A DNA stretch of 64,000 nt from CBDBJK01 sp965206395 (GTDB lineage Bacteria > Chloroflexota > Dehalococcoidia > Lucifugimonadales > CATOSD01), in the NCBI GenBank assembly GCA_965206395.1, contig CBDBJK010000014.1, positions 1-64,000 of the forward strand, read 5' to 3'. Of this stretch, positions 27,497 through 36,982 are shown one piece after another. Positions within the stretch are counted from its first letter, which is position 1, and each line of letters opens with the position of its first letter. A model generated the notes under the pieces. That model made no database searches. It had not been told where the DNA came from and worked only from the letters and a program-made list of their open reading frames with translations. The position numbers and the translations under genes were made by a program.

Positions 27497-29077
27497 GGGC
27501 AGCAGAAGTAGGCGCGCAGGTGCTTGAGGCGGGTGGAAATGCCTTCGATGCGGGTCTGGCCGCCGCCTTTGCGCAGATGGTGGTAGACCCGTTCATGTGT
27601 GGACTGGGAGGAATGGGTTCTGCTCAAGCATGGGTTGCAGATACAAACGAAAGCACTGTTGTGGACTTTCACGCACGTGCGCGTTCTAAAGTAACACCAG
27701 ATATGTGGGCCAAAGACCAGCTAGGCCGCACCCCAATTTCAGGATACACACTATTTTCCGACTATCGCTCTGAGCTTGGTTATAGCTCGATCCTTACGCC
27801 GGGCACTCCCGCTGGTCTCTGGGAATTGCATCAGAAGTATGCCACGATGCCCTGGAAGGACTTGATTCAAGCCAGCCATAAACGTCGCAAAGAATGGATT
27901 CAGAGCGTCGCCTAGTTTCGTCAACTTCTTGCAGCACAAACCGCAATATGGCATTCCCGACGGTATGACCCGCGTAAAAGCCACTTCCGCTTGCGCCGCG
28001 ATCTATTTGCGGGAAGATGGCTCGCTCCACGACGAGGGAAACCTGATCAAGAACCCGGACTATGCGTCTACATTGGAACTCTTGGCGGAAAAGGGTGTTT
28101 CAGAGTTCTACCACGGAGAGTTAGGCGACAGAATCGCACGAGACCTTGAGCGAGGAGGCTCGTTCGTAACCCGGGATGATTTGCGGGAATTCAGGCCTCG
28201 TGTTTACGCCCCGCTTCGTGTGGGCTACGGAGACTACACGGTTGCGTCCAACAATGCGCCGGGCGGCGGGCCGTGGCTTCTCGAAGTGCTTCAAATCCTG
28301 GATGGCTTCGAGCTAGGGCCAATGGGCCATAGCACCGCAGATCATCTTCATGTCTTAGGCTCTGCAATGAAATTGGCCCACGAGGACCGAAGCCGCTATC
28401 TGGGCGATCCTGAATTCGTAGATATCATGCTGGACAAGGTTTTTCTATCAAAAGAACATGCTGCCGAGTCACAGCGCGCCATCCGAAACGGAACTGCGGT
28501 ACAGGCTAGCGCACCTGGGTATGATGACGCGACGACACATCTGGTTGCTGCGGACGCTCAGGGCAACATCCTAAGCATGACACACACCCTTGGCTCAAGC
28601 TCTGGAGTTGTCACGCCGGGTCTGGGCTTCATGTACAACAACTCGATGAAATTGTTTGACCCTCAGCCGGGCACCACCAACTCTATCGCATCCGGTAAGG
28701 CGCGAGCCACTGGAATGTGTCCCGCCATAGTATTCCGAAATGGAAAGCCGGTGCTTGCAGTGGGAGCGCCGGGTGGCAGCGTGATCATGTCCAGCGTGCT
28801 GCAGAGCATACTCAATGTTCTTGATTTCGATATGACGGCGGTCGAGGCGGTATCAGCGCCGCGCATTCACACGGAAGGAGAGCACGTGTGGATAGAGGCG
28901 CGTGTAAGAGCCGACGTATGCGAGGAACTCAGCCGTCGAGGACATCCTGTAGAGCATCGAGTGCAGAGCTACGCTCCCGACTTTTCCCGACCTCAGATCG
29001 TGGTAGTGGGCGGAGAACGTCAGTTTGACGGAGGCTCTGACCCGCGTGGCGGCGGCGGTGTAGTTTACGCCCGATAA
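27497..29077 (+). pseudogene. Gamma-glutamyltransferase (GGT), 5'-truncated and frameshifted
   Basis: The sequence begins abruptly after the IS630 end with AAEVGAQVLEAGGNAFDAG, the conserved GGNAFDA region normally found about 30-40 residues into GGT, so start and signal peptide are missing. The first frame ends at 27915; the true product continues from 27929 to 29077. The break is a single extra G near 27868-27870: with it removed the text reads DLIQPAINVAKNGF, as in the family. The catalytic threonine lies in DDATTHLVAADAQG (about 28535-28570), and PGGGPW, TSLNSIAS-like and GAPGGSVI motifs are present. GGT cleaves gamma-glutamyl bonds such as in glutathione. It is not functional as assembled. 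Confidence 0.85.
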
Positions 29078-29105
29078 CTGTGGAAGGTGAGTGCTGCCGT
29101 CTGCC

Positions 29106-29891
29106 TTAGCCAGACGATATGACCTCTTTTAGAAACCCCAGGACTTCATGATTGAAGAGTTTCGGTCGTTCGTAGTAAACCGAATGGCCCGTGTTAGGCA
29201 CTCTAATAAGGTTCGCCTGAGGAATTAGAGACGCGGCGACCTCGATGGTTGCGGGCGGCGACATGATATCTTGTTCACCCACAATGTACAGGATCGGCAC
29301 ACCAGATTCCGCCAGCCTTTCGTGGGTAGAGCCTCGGAAACCAGGAGGAACCTCCAGAAAATCCGCCGCATGCTTGGGGTTCAGCCGCATTATCTGGCGA
29401 TACAGAAATAACGATTCGGGATGTTTATCTGCGAAGTTCGACGACAAACCCTTGATAGTTCCTGCTGGTAGTGTACGGTTCTTTTCTAGCTGCTCGATTC
29501 GAAGCTGACGTGACTCATCATTCACAGAACCGCCATTGGAGCCGGAGAGGACAAGGCCCAAGACCCGACCAGGGTTTCTCAGCGTGAAGCCTACTCCCGT
29601 GCGCCCGCCCATGGAGTGGGCAACAATTGCCACCTGTTTCACAACTAAATGGTCTAATAACGCCTTGAGATCATCTGCAAAGGCGCTACGACCTTTTGGT
29701 TCAACTCCGTCTCGCGTTTGCCCGAAGGTGCGATGGTCGAATGTGATACACGTGTAGTGTTTGGAGAAGAAAGGGATTTGTTGCCACCAGGAGAGGTGAT
29801 TACCACCGGAGCCATGGGCAAACACGACAGGTGGCCCGCTGCCGTGTACCTCATAGTAGAGATCAGTGTCATCGATTGGCAATAGTGGCAT
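29106..29891 (-). CDS. Alpha/beta hydrolase
   Basis: A 261-aa hydrolase. Visible are the oxyanion segment VVFAHGSGGNHLSW (about residues 21-34), the nucleophile AHSMGGRTG (Ser about 92), the acid in LYIVGEQDIMSPP and the histidine in PNTGHSVYYERP. ATG 29891 has AAAGGAGG six bases upstream. The substrate is unknown; similar proteins include haloperoxidase-like and carboxylester hydrolases. It is convergent with the GGT remnant. Confidence 0.85.
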   Translation of the reverse strand: MPLLPIDDTDLYYEVHGSGPPVVFAHGSGGNHLSWWQQIPFFSKHYTCITFDHRTFGQTRDGVEPKGRSAFADDLKALLDHLVVKQVAIVAHSMGGRTGVGFTLRNPGRVLGLVLSGSNGGSVNDESRQLRIEQLEKNRTLPAGTIKGLSSNFADKHPESLFLYRQIMRLNPKHAADFLEVPPGFRGSTHERLAESGVPILYIVGEQDIMSPPATIEVAASLIPQANLIRVPNTGHSVYYERPKLFNHEVLGFLKEVISSG

Positions 29892-30055
29892 ACCCAACCT
29901 CCTTTTGCCGCCAGTTTACATCAAATCATGGGCCATGTAACGCGCCCGAATTCTTCCAGATCGTGCAAATAGCTTGGGAGTTGCTCACTATGTTACTTAT
30001 TTGCAGAAAGAGGCATTAATCTTTAACCGGACCAATATGACGAGACACGCCAGGC

Positions 30056-30778
30056 TCATGAAGCGGATAACGACGTTAGGTGAGACACTAACTCTTGTGG
30101 AGCCGAGAGAAAAGGTGAGTGAGCGGTGTTCATTGTTATGACCTTTTCACAGGGCATGGCTGTGTACATATACTTCTGAAATGCTGGATATATGGCCTTG
30201 TCGTCCAGGCACTCTATGTAGACACGGCGAACCTGCCCCGACTTTTCGTTGGTGGTGTTCACGGGCGTCGACTGAGGAGCCATAGCCCGGGGCGTCAGAA
30301 GCGATTTAGCCCACGTTACGTCCTCTTCTGAGCAGTCGCCATAAAAAGTGTCTTTGATCGCCTCTTCTCGAAAGTTTGAGTAAATTCCATCGTTAGATAT
30401 GAACAAATCAGCAGCAAACGTCGATTCTTTATCATGCCCGACTAGCTGGAATACGGACTCACCATTGCGGGGAAGCATCCCGGTCAGATACACCAATAGC
30501 CTGATCTTATCAGGACGATACTCGGCAGCCTGGGCGATTACCGTGCCAGCCAAACTATGGCCCACAAGTATGACTGGTTCAGGCTGCGCGTCCAACACTT
30601 CGCAGGTACGATCGGAATATGCTTGTAGTGTGACCTCGCTTAGCGGTGTGTTGTCCTTGCCATGACCTGGAAGATCAAACGCGACTGCATTGTGACCTTC
30701 TTTTTCGAGAAGAGGGATGATTTTATCCCAGCACCATGCGCCGTGAAATGCGCCATGAACCAGCACAAAGGTTGACAT
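30056..30778 (-). CDS. Alpha/beta hydrolase (methylesterase/SABP2-like)
   Basis: A 240-aa esterase-like protein with FVLVHGAFHGAWCWDKIIPL at the N-terminus, the nucleophile elbow VGHSLAGTV (Ser about 77), and the C-terminal NTAHSPFLSAPQEL carrying the catalytic His, the layout of plant methylesterases and bacterial EstC-type proteins. ATG 30778 has GGAGG upstream. It stands 93 bases downstream of the flavin monooxygenase stop on the same strand, so the two may be cotranscribed. Confidence 0.85.
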   Translation of the reverse strand: MSTFVLVHGAFHGAWCWDKIIPLLEKEGHNAVAFDLPGHGKDNTPLSEVTLQAYSDRTCEVLDAQPEPVILVGHSLAGTVIAQAAEYRPDKIRLLVYLTGMLPRNGESVFQLVGHDKESTFAADLFISNDGIYSNFREEAIKDTFYGDCSEEDVTWAKSLLTPRAMAPQSTPVNTTNEKSGQVRRVYIECLDDKAIYPAFQKYMYTAMPCEKVITMNTAHSPFLSAPQELVSHLTSLSAS

Positions 30779-30898
30779 AGAACTGCCTCCTTCAGTTTGA
30801 GCCATATTGCAAACTGTCTCTAATGGACGGAAGTGTATAACTGGCGTTCGGCCTCGTCAACAATCCTTCCATGAGCCATTCGTCCCACTACAGCCTTA

Positions 30899-31906
30899 CT
30901 AGGGAGCACAGGTCCTGATAACCTGGAAGGCAACCTTCTTGGGGTCATCATCTCCGAATTCTGATCTTCCCACTCCGGGAGAAATTATCGGCAGAGTTAT
31001 TCCCGCCTTCCGATATTCGTGGATTCTCTCCTGGCATTCCTCCGCAGTACCAGTCACAGCCAGGGCATCGATCAGGCCATCAGGAACAAGTCCGACTGCC
31101 CGCTCTTTGTCGCCTTCTGACCAAGCCTTTCTGACCGCCTCTACCTCTTCTGGGAAGCCGCTTTCCGCTATCACAGTGCGATAGCGGGGGAAGATTCCGA
31201 TGGTAGTCGCCAGGGACTGCCGCACTGCGTTTCTGGCTTTGGCCCGGTCTTCAGATATGACGCATGCCAGGCCGGCAGCTATATCTACTTCCTGAGGTTC
31301 ACGACCAGCAGTGGCGACACCCGTGAGAACGTTTTTCACAGACTCTCGCCTGTGTTCGACAGTTCCGACGGCGAGCAACACACCATCCGAGATTTCGCCA
31401 GCAATCTGTGTCATCCTGGGACGCACCGCAGCCAGATAAATCGGTATCTCATTTCTGAGAGGCTCGAACCAGAAATCGAATTGTTCGATGTTTATCACTT
31501 TCCCCTGGTATGAGGCAACACCATCCCGAAGGAGAGCGCGAACGATGTCAACAGTCTCCAGGAGCCGCTGAAGCGGTTCCACATAGGGTCCGCCATGCTC
31601 TGGTCCAACCTGCACCCTGTGGCTCGACCCTAGACCCAATATGAATCGCCCGTTAGAATAGTAGTCTACGCACGCGGCCGCCATGGCTATCGTAGGAGCG
31701 CTTCTGACGAAGACGCTGCTAATGTTGGTTCCTAGCTTGATGGTGTTCGTCGCCATGGCGCAGGCGGTAAGGATGGAGAACTGGTCGCCACCGTGGGCTT
31801 CTGCCATCCAGGCCGAGTCGTAGCCCAATTCCTCAGCGAGTTGCACACACTCCACGATCTCCATGGGCGATAAGCTACCCGCAAAGCCGATTCCAATTCG
31901 ATCCAT
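30899..31906 (-). CDS. LLM-class (luciferase-like) flavin-dependent oxidoreductase
   Basis: A 335-aa TIM-barrel flavoprotein of the bacterial luciferase family. Family marks include ELGYDSAWMAEAHGGDQFSI (about residues 29-48), KLGTNISSVFVRSAPTIAMA, GRFILGLGSSH and the C-terminal ALAVTGTAEECQERI. Such enzymes use reduced FMN or F420 for monooxygenation or hydride transfer. ATG 31906 has GGGAGGAG upstream. Expansion of these genes is typical of SAR202-like Chloroflexota, which supports the lineage guess. The substrate is unknown. Confidence 0.87.
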   Translation of the reverse strand: MDRIGIGFAGSLSPMEIVECVQLAEELGYDSAWMAEAHGGDQFSILTACAMATNTIKLGTNISSVFVRSAPTIAMAAACVDYYSNGRFILGLGSSHRVQVGPEHGGPYVEPLQRLLETVDIVRALLRDGVASYQGKVINIEQFDFWFEPLRNEIPIYLAAVRPRMTQIAGEISDGVLLAVGTVEHRRESVKNVLTGVATAGREPQEVDIAAGLACVISEDRAKARNAVRQSLATTIGIFPRYRTVIAESGFPEEVEAVRKAWSEGDKERAVGLVPDGLIDALAVTGTAEECQERIHEYRKAGITLPIISPGVGRSEFGDDDPKKVAFQVIRTCAP

Positions 31907-32148
31907 GATTTCTCCTCCCAGGTTATAGTAATCGTTATAAGACTGCGTCAGTATCTAGTTGTGACAAAAGATTACCATATTCTGAGTCATCTGCCGCATA
32001 AGATAGATTGCCTGTTCCTCAATCTAACATAGCCTGTGTAACTGTTGTCTAGCTCGGACGATTCGAATTAGCTACGATTTATAGTCAATCTAGTTCAAGG
32101 AAACTTGAGATGAGATGGTCATGATTCTAACTAAGGTGGACCCCATTA

Positions 32149-33084
32149 TTAAGACAGCACGAGGGCTAAATTAAGAGAGTCTCCCACCCCTGCGCTAGGT
32201 TTCACCAAGCCCGATGGCAGCCCTGCTTCTTCAGCTGCTGCTCCCCTTTCTTCCTGGCCATGTTGGTACACCTCTGCTGGGGTCCGGTAGCCCAAAGCCT
32301 GGTGAGGCCTCTGCCGGTTGTAGAACTCCAGGTAGGCATTGATCCCAGTTCGGGCCTCGGCGACGGTCTGGTAAGCTTTCAGATACACCTCCTCGTACTT
32401 GATGCTCCGCCACAGCCGCTCCACGAAGATGTTGTCCAGGTACCTACCCTTACCATCCATGCTGACCTGGACCCTCTGCTCCTGCAACGTCTGGGTAAAG
32501 GCCTCACTGGTGAACTGACTCCCCTGGTCGGTGTTGAATATCTCCGGTCGTCCCTTACCCAGGGCTTCCTCCAACGCCGCCACGCAGAAGCTGGTGTCCA
32601 TGGTGTTGGAGAGCTTCCAGGCCAGCACGTGCCGGCTGTGCCAGTCCATGATGGCCACCAGGTACAGGAAGCCCTTCGCCATGGGGATGTAGGTGATGTC
32701 CGCGGCCCAGACCTGGTCGACCCGATTAACCTCCACTCCCTTCAGCAGATAGGGAAAGATCCGGTGTCCCGGCGCTGGTTTGCTGGTGTTGGGACGCCGG
32801 TAGATGGCTTCCAGACCCATCAACCGCATCAGCCTTCGAACCCTTTTTCGGCTCACCAGATAGCCCTGTTGCAGCAGCCAGGCCTTCATCTTCCTGGAGC
32901 CGTAGAAGGGGGTCTTCAAATACTGACGGTCCATCAGGGCCATCAACTCCAGGTCTTCTGCCCTGGTCGGTACCGGCCGGTAGTATACCGAGGCCCGGCT
33001 GACGTCCAGCAGGATACATTGACGCACCAAAGACAGCTGCTGGTGGTCTCGGTCTATCATGGCTCGCCGTATGCTGCGACTCAT
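32149..33084 (-). CDS. IS3-family OrfB, DDE transposase (rve)
   Basis: A 311-aa integrase-like transposase with HTH_21 region and rve core: VWAADITYIPM (first Asp), FNTDQGSQF (second Asp) and a Glu in FVERLWRSIKYEEVY. It is probably made as an OrfAB fusion by -1 frameshifting at T_TTT_TTG near 33102-33108 (minus strand), the canonical slippery heptamer, just before the OrfA stop. Confidence 0.9.
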   Translation of the reverse strand: MSRSIRRAMIDRDHQQLSLVRQCILLDVSRASVYYRPVPTRAEDLELMALMDRQYLKTPFYGSRKMKAWLLQQGYLVSRKRVRRLMRLMGLEAIYRRPNTSKPAPGHRIFPYLLKGVEVNRVDQVWAADITYIPMAKGFLYLVAIMDWHSRHVLAWKLSNTMDTSFCVAALEEALGKGRPEIFNTDQGSQFTSEAFTQTLQEQRVQVSMDGKGRYLDNIFVERLWRSIKYEEVYLKAYQTVAEARTGINAYLEFYNRQRPHQALGYRTPAEVYQHGQEERGAAAEEAGLPSGLVKPSAGVGDSLNLALVLS

Positions 33085-33380
33085 AGACCGGACCTTTCCG
33101 ACAAAAAATCGCGTTCCACCTTCAGCTGGCCGATGTGCCGGTAGAGGTGGTTAATCTGAGCTTCCTTGGCTTTCTCCTGGGATTTCTGATTGGTGGCAAA
33201 TAGCTCCGGGGCTCCTTCCACCAGGGCCCTTTTCCAGGCGTGAATCTGACTGGGATGGACCTCAAATCGGCTGGCCAGCTGGGCGATGGTCTCTTCCCCC
33301 GCAAGGGCGGCCAGGGCCACCTTGGCCTTGAACGCCGGACTGTGCTTATTCCTCGTCTGCTTCATGTCCTGCTCCTTCAC
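33081..33380 (-). CDS. IS3-family OrfA (HTH_Tnp_1)
   Basis: A 99-aa helix-turn-helix protein (KHSPAFKAKVALAALAGEET, then IAQLASRFEVHPSQIHAWKR), with a C-terminal leucine-zipper-like helix. It overlaps OrfB by four bases and carries the slippery T_TTT_TTG near its end. Confidence 0.88.
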   Translation of the reverse strand: MKEQDMKQTRNKHSPAFKAKVALAALAGEETIAQLASRFEVHPSQIHAWKRALVEGAPELFATNQKSQEKAKEAQINHLYRHIGQLKVERDFLSERSGL

Positions 33381-33452
33381 GTCGGTTAGTTGCCGGTTAT
33401 TTTAGGAGCTGGACTCTCTCTTAGCCAGTTGTCTAGTTTTTGGGTACCACCT

Positions 33453-34106
33453 CAAACCTTGCCTAAACGGAATTATGACTACTCTTAGATCTTACATCTT
33501 AGACAATCGCGTTTGCGGATGGGAAGCGCCGCAATTTCTGGAATTATTACCAGGCAGGGGGTGATATCGTGGGTAAAACTGTTACCGAGAAAATTCTGGC
33601 TAGAGCCGCCGGAGTTGTGGTTTGTATCCCAAAATCGCCAGGTCATGAGTTTGCCTATTTTCTGAAGCATGTCCTGAAACGCTTTCCCAGTCACAAACGC
33701 CTCAACAGATTGGAACAAACGCCTGCTAAAGGTATTTGCAATGCATGCTCCGTAGAATTTTTCAGCCAGTAGAGGCATATCCCTTCTCACACACCCTCTG
33801 AGACTTCAAACCCATCTTCTGCTTTCCCCCTTACCACTTTGTGCACCATTCCAAGAATCGGATACGAAGAAATTAGTAGCTTTACCAGTTAGGAATAGTC
33901 CATTCGTAACTACATCGGATTTCTACTTCGATTTACGATAGACTTGGAGTAAAAGCTATGAAAACACATGAAGGATTTCTCATGCAATCCTAATGCAGCC
34001 GTTATACCATTCGAGATAGTCTGGAACCGGAAAGGGGAGACCTGTCACGTTTTGTTGTCTATTTTAAGGATTTGATTGAACTGACCTGAGTGTCAAGGGG
34101 TATGCA
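33453..34106. other. Gene-poor stretch with a LeuC-like 5' fragment
   Basis: Apart from the fragment at 33569-33613 no gene is supported. A 101-aa minus-strand frame (33485-33790) has no recognisable features. Confidence 0.4.
33569..33613 (+). pseudogene. Fragment: N-terminus of aconitase/LeuC-type dehydratase
   Basis: A GTG with an AGGGGGTGAT site just upstream begins (M)GKTVTEKILARAAGV, the typical first residues of 3-isopropylmalate dehydratase or homoaconitase large subunits. After about 15 codons the similarity ends and the frame runs into unrelated sequence, stopping at 33770. It looks like the 5' stub of a gene removed by rearrangement next to the IS3 copy. Confidence 0.5.
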
Positions 34107-34928
34107 ATGAATTGCCCAAACTGTAACCGCGAAAACGACGATACCAACCAATTCTGTATATTTTGTGGTGCGACTATGCAAGTTGAGCCACTCAACGAGG
34201 TTTCGAGTCAAGAGACCTCTGGTGAAGTTCCACGAGAGGAGATATCGTTGCTCGCGCTGCAAGGGCAGGTGCGGAATTTGCAATTGGAGATTGGGCATAT
34301 TCGCACCGCGCTTGCCAGAACGGGGATTCATGTAAACCCACCGCAGCGTGGACAAGAGCGTCAGCAGGCTGCACCTCCAAGGTCATCAACGGCAGTTGCA
34401 TCAACAGCAGCTTCGGTTGCCGCGCCTCCTTCGCCGAGCGAACCCTTGGGTCAGAGGCCCTGGGAGCGCATACAAGTTGATTGGGAGCTTGTCTTTGGCG
34501 GTAACTGGATGGCTCGCATTGGCATAGTCGCACTCATCATAGGTATGGGCTTCTTTCTGAAGCTGGCGATAGACAACGAATGGATAGGCGAGACAGGTCA
34601 GGTTGCGCTTGGCCTCATGGTCGGCGTAGCTCTCCTTGGAGCGGGCGAATACTGGCAGAAGCGTTACACCAGCTGGGCGCAGGCCCTGACCGGCGGGGGC
34701 ATAGCCATCCTGTACCTTTCGATTTTCGCTGCATTCTCTTTCTACAGTCTTATTGAACCCATTCCGGCCTTTGGTTTCATGGCCCTGGTGACCCTTACCG
34801 CCGGCGGCCTCGCTATCAGATACGAATCCATGGCAATTGCCATTCTCGGAATCATTGGTGGTTTCGCAACGCCGATTCTGCTCCAAGAGCATTTGCCGGA
34901 ACAGCAATATCTGCTAGGGATGCTCTGA
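34107..34928 (+). CDS. DUF2339 membrane protein, 5' part (split by IS5)
   Basis: The N-terminal 270 residues of a DUF2339 family protein. A zinc ribbon CPNCNRENDDTNQFCIFCG opens the protein, followed by a short coiled-coil-like stretch, a Pro/Ala linker and the first helices of a many-spanning membrane protein (WMARIGIVALIIGMGFFLKLAIDN, then ALTGGGIAILYLSIFAAFSF). The native frame reaches QQYLLA at 34917, where the IS5 element begins; the terminal residues up to 34928 are IS-encoded. Removing the IS and one CTAG copy rejoins the frame exactly to codon 37001. The role of DUF2339 is unknown. Confidence 0.85.
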   Translation: MNCPNCNRENDDTNQFCIFCGATMQVEPLNEVSSQETSGEVPREEISLLALQGQVRNLQLEIGHIRTALARTGIHVNPPQRGQERQQAAPPRSSTAVASTAASVAAPPSPSEPLGQRPWERIQVDWELVFGGNWMARIGIVALIIGMGFFLKLAIDNEWIGETGQVALGLMVGVALLGAGEYWQKRYTSWAQALTGGGIAILYLSIFAAFSFYSLIEPIPAFGFMALVTLTAGGLAIRYESMAIAILGIIGGFATPILLQEHLPEQQYLLGML

Positions 34929-34994
34929 ATAAGTCCCGATGGCTTGTGGGATAGTAAAATAGGGCCAAGGGCTGAAGACGGGGGAGGAGAGGCA

Positions 34995-35474
34995 ATGAAC
35001 CAGCCGACGTTTGCGGACTTGGACTACGAGAGCAAGAAGCGAAAGACTCGCCGGGAGAAGTTCCTTGAGCGCATGGATGGACTGATCCCTTGGGAAGAGT
35101 TGGAAGAGCGCATTCGACCGTTCTATCCCAAGGCCGGTCGTGGTCGGCGGCCCTACGAGTTATCGGTGATGCTACGGATACACTGCGTGCAGTTGTTTTA
35201 CAACCTGAGCGACCCTGGGATGGAGGACATGCTCTATGAGGTCGAATCGGTGAGGCGGTTCGTAGGGCTGAGACTGCCTGGGCCGCTGCCGGACGAGACG
35301 ACGATTCTGAACTTCCGCCACCTGCTGGAAGAGCATGAGTTGGGCGCGGGTCTGTTCGAGGAGATCAACCGCTATCTGGAGTCCAAGGGTCTCCGTCTTC
35401 AGGAGGGGACGATAGTGGACGCGAGCATCATAGCGGCGCCCTCATCGACGAAGAATCGGGCTAAGAGCGTCTAA
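34995..35474 (+). pseudogene. IS5 transposase, N-terminal half
   Basis: MNQPTFADLDYESKKRKTRR onward is typical IS5 transposase (FYPKAGRGRRPYELSVMLRI, ALPDETTILNFRHLLE-like segment, DASIIAAPSSTKN with the first catalytic Asp). Native coding stops at about 35464, where the ISL2-type element entered; ATG 34995 has GGAGGAGA upstream. It continues at 36348. Confidence 0.85.
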
Positions 35475-36344
35475 CAAAACCTAATAAAAGGGGTTAGAAT
35501 CTGGACATTCTCTGGAGGAGGATGACCTAATGTCTAAGCCCCTTGTAAGCGATGAATTCTGGGAACTGGTGCAACCTTTACTGCCGCCACAACCACCGAA
35601 GCCGAAAGGAGGAAGGCCCAGGATACCTGACAGACAGGTCCTAAGTGGGATACTGTTCGTGCTAAAGACAGGCATTGGCTGGGAAGACCTACCCAAGGAG
35701 ATGGACTGTGGCAGTGGGATGACCTGCTGGAGGCGCCTCAGAGATTGGCACCAGTCGGGAGTCTGGGAGCGCATCCACTTGGTATGCCTTGAGCGCCTGC
35801 AAGCAGCTGAGCGCATAGACTGGACTCGCGCAGTGCTGGACAGTGCTTCAGTGCGAGCAGTTTTTGGGGGCAGAAAACAGGCCCCAACCCCACGGACAGG
35901 GCGAAGGCGGGTAGCAAGCATCATATCATAACCGATGCCCAGGGCATTCCACTGGCGGTCAGGTTGACTGGCGCGAACGCTCACGATGTCACCCAAGCCC
36001 TTGAGTTGGTGGATGCCATACCTGCTGTCAAGGGCAAGCGAGGCAGGCCTCGCAAGCGTCCTCTTCAGGCGCAGGGAGACAGAGGGTATGACTCTGAGCC
36101 TGTTCGCAAGGAGTTGAAGAAGCGACATATCTGGCCGCTGCTGGCCAAGCGAGGTGAGCCGCATGGCAGCGGGTTGGGGGTGCATAGATGGGTGGTTGAG
36201 AGAAGCCTGAGTTGGCTTCATCAGTTCCGACGCTTACGGGTTCGATATGAGCGCAGGGCAGACATACATGAGGCTTTCTTGGCCATAGGTTGTGCCATCA
36301 TCTGCTCTCGCTTTCTGTTCCAATAATGGTTTTGTTAGACGCTC
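35465..36344 (+). mobile_element. IS5-family element (ISL2-like), nested
   Basis: Perfect terminal repeats GAGCGTCTAACAAAACC/GGTTTTGTTAGACGCTC with a 3-base TAA duplication (35462-35464, 36345-36347). Removing it and one TAA restores NRAKERDPEMH in the host IS5 transposase. Confidence 0.9.
35530..36326 (+). CDS. ISL2-like transposase, two frames joined by -1 frameshift
   Basis: OrfA (35530-35931) begins MSKPLVSDEFWELVQPLLPP and contains the DUF4096 region and first Asp (VLDSASVRAVFGG). The continuation lies in the -1 frame (QKTGPNPTDRAKAGSKHHII..., ending 36326) with GDRGYDSE (second Asp) and the Glu in VVERSLSWLHQFRRL. The crossover lies at a T5G5 tract (about 35859-35870), a plausible programmed slip site as in related elements. 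The element may be active. Confidence 0.8.
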
Positions 36345-36347
36345 TAA

Positions 36348-36828
36348 AGAGCGCGACCCCGAGATGCACCAGACGAAGAAGGGTAACGAGTGGCACTTCG
36401 GGATGAAGGTGCACATCGGTGTGGACTCGCAGACGGGAGTGGTGCACAGCATGACCACGACATCTGCGAACGTGCATGACCTGACTGAGTTGCCCCGGTT
36501 GCTGCACGGTGGGGAGTCTCAGGTGTGGGGAGATGCTGGGTATCAGGGAGTTGACAAGAGGCCGGGGAACCGGGGCTTGGACGTGGAGTGGCAGGTGGCG
36601 ATGAGGCCCGGCCAGCGTCGGAAGCTGGAGCCTGGGAGCCCTGAGGCGGTGTCGGAGAAGCGCAAAGCGTCGGTCAGAGCTAAGGTGGAGCATCCGTTCC
36701 TGTACATCAAGCGGCACTTCGGCTACGCCAAGGTCCGCTACAGGGGGCTGTCCAAGAACACGCAGCGGCTGATGACGCTGCTGGGGTTTGCCAACTTGAT
36801 GAGGGCCGAACAGTACCTGGCGGCGTGA
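36348..36828 (+). pseudogene. IS5 transposase, C-terminal half
   Basis: Resumes as RDPEMHQTKKGNEWHFGMKV and holds the second Asp (VWGDAGYQG) and the Glu in VRAKVEHPFLYIKRHFGYAK. It is the rest of the 34995 gene after the nested insertion. Confidence 0.85.
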
Positions 36829-36982
36829 GACCTTGTATAAGTGCGCCCAAAATCAGGGCTAAGGGCGGCGAAAGGCCCTGTCAGGGCCGGTTGTAGGCCG
36901 ACAATAACCCTCACCACGGTGCCATGAGGCAATTTAACGCCCCCAAAACCACTCCGGTCAACTCGGCCCAGCCTGAAGCCGA

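Larger units (their letters stand above)
32134..33452 (-). mobile_element. IS3-family element, copy 1 (1319 bp)
   Basis: Ends AGGTGGACCCC (32134 on) and GGGTACCACCT (to 33452) form imperfect terminal inverted repeats. It encodes OrfA and OrfB overlapping out of phase. It is identical in length to, and nearly base-identical with, copy 2 at 54486-55804, which lies in the opposite orientation. No clear target duplication is seen at this copy. Confidence 0.9.

Noticed and set aside
32260..33144. A 294-aa plus-strand frame inside IS3 (also antisense in the second copy)
   Set aside because: It is antisense to the DDE transposase OrfB, which has all catalytic motifs; duplicated only because the IS is duplicated.
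33485..33790. A 101-aa minus-strand frame
   Set aside because: It overlaps the LeuC-like fragment on the other strand, has no recognisable motif, and no good start signal.
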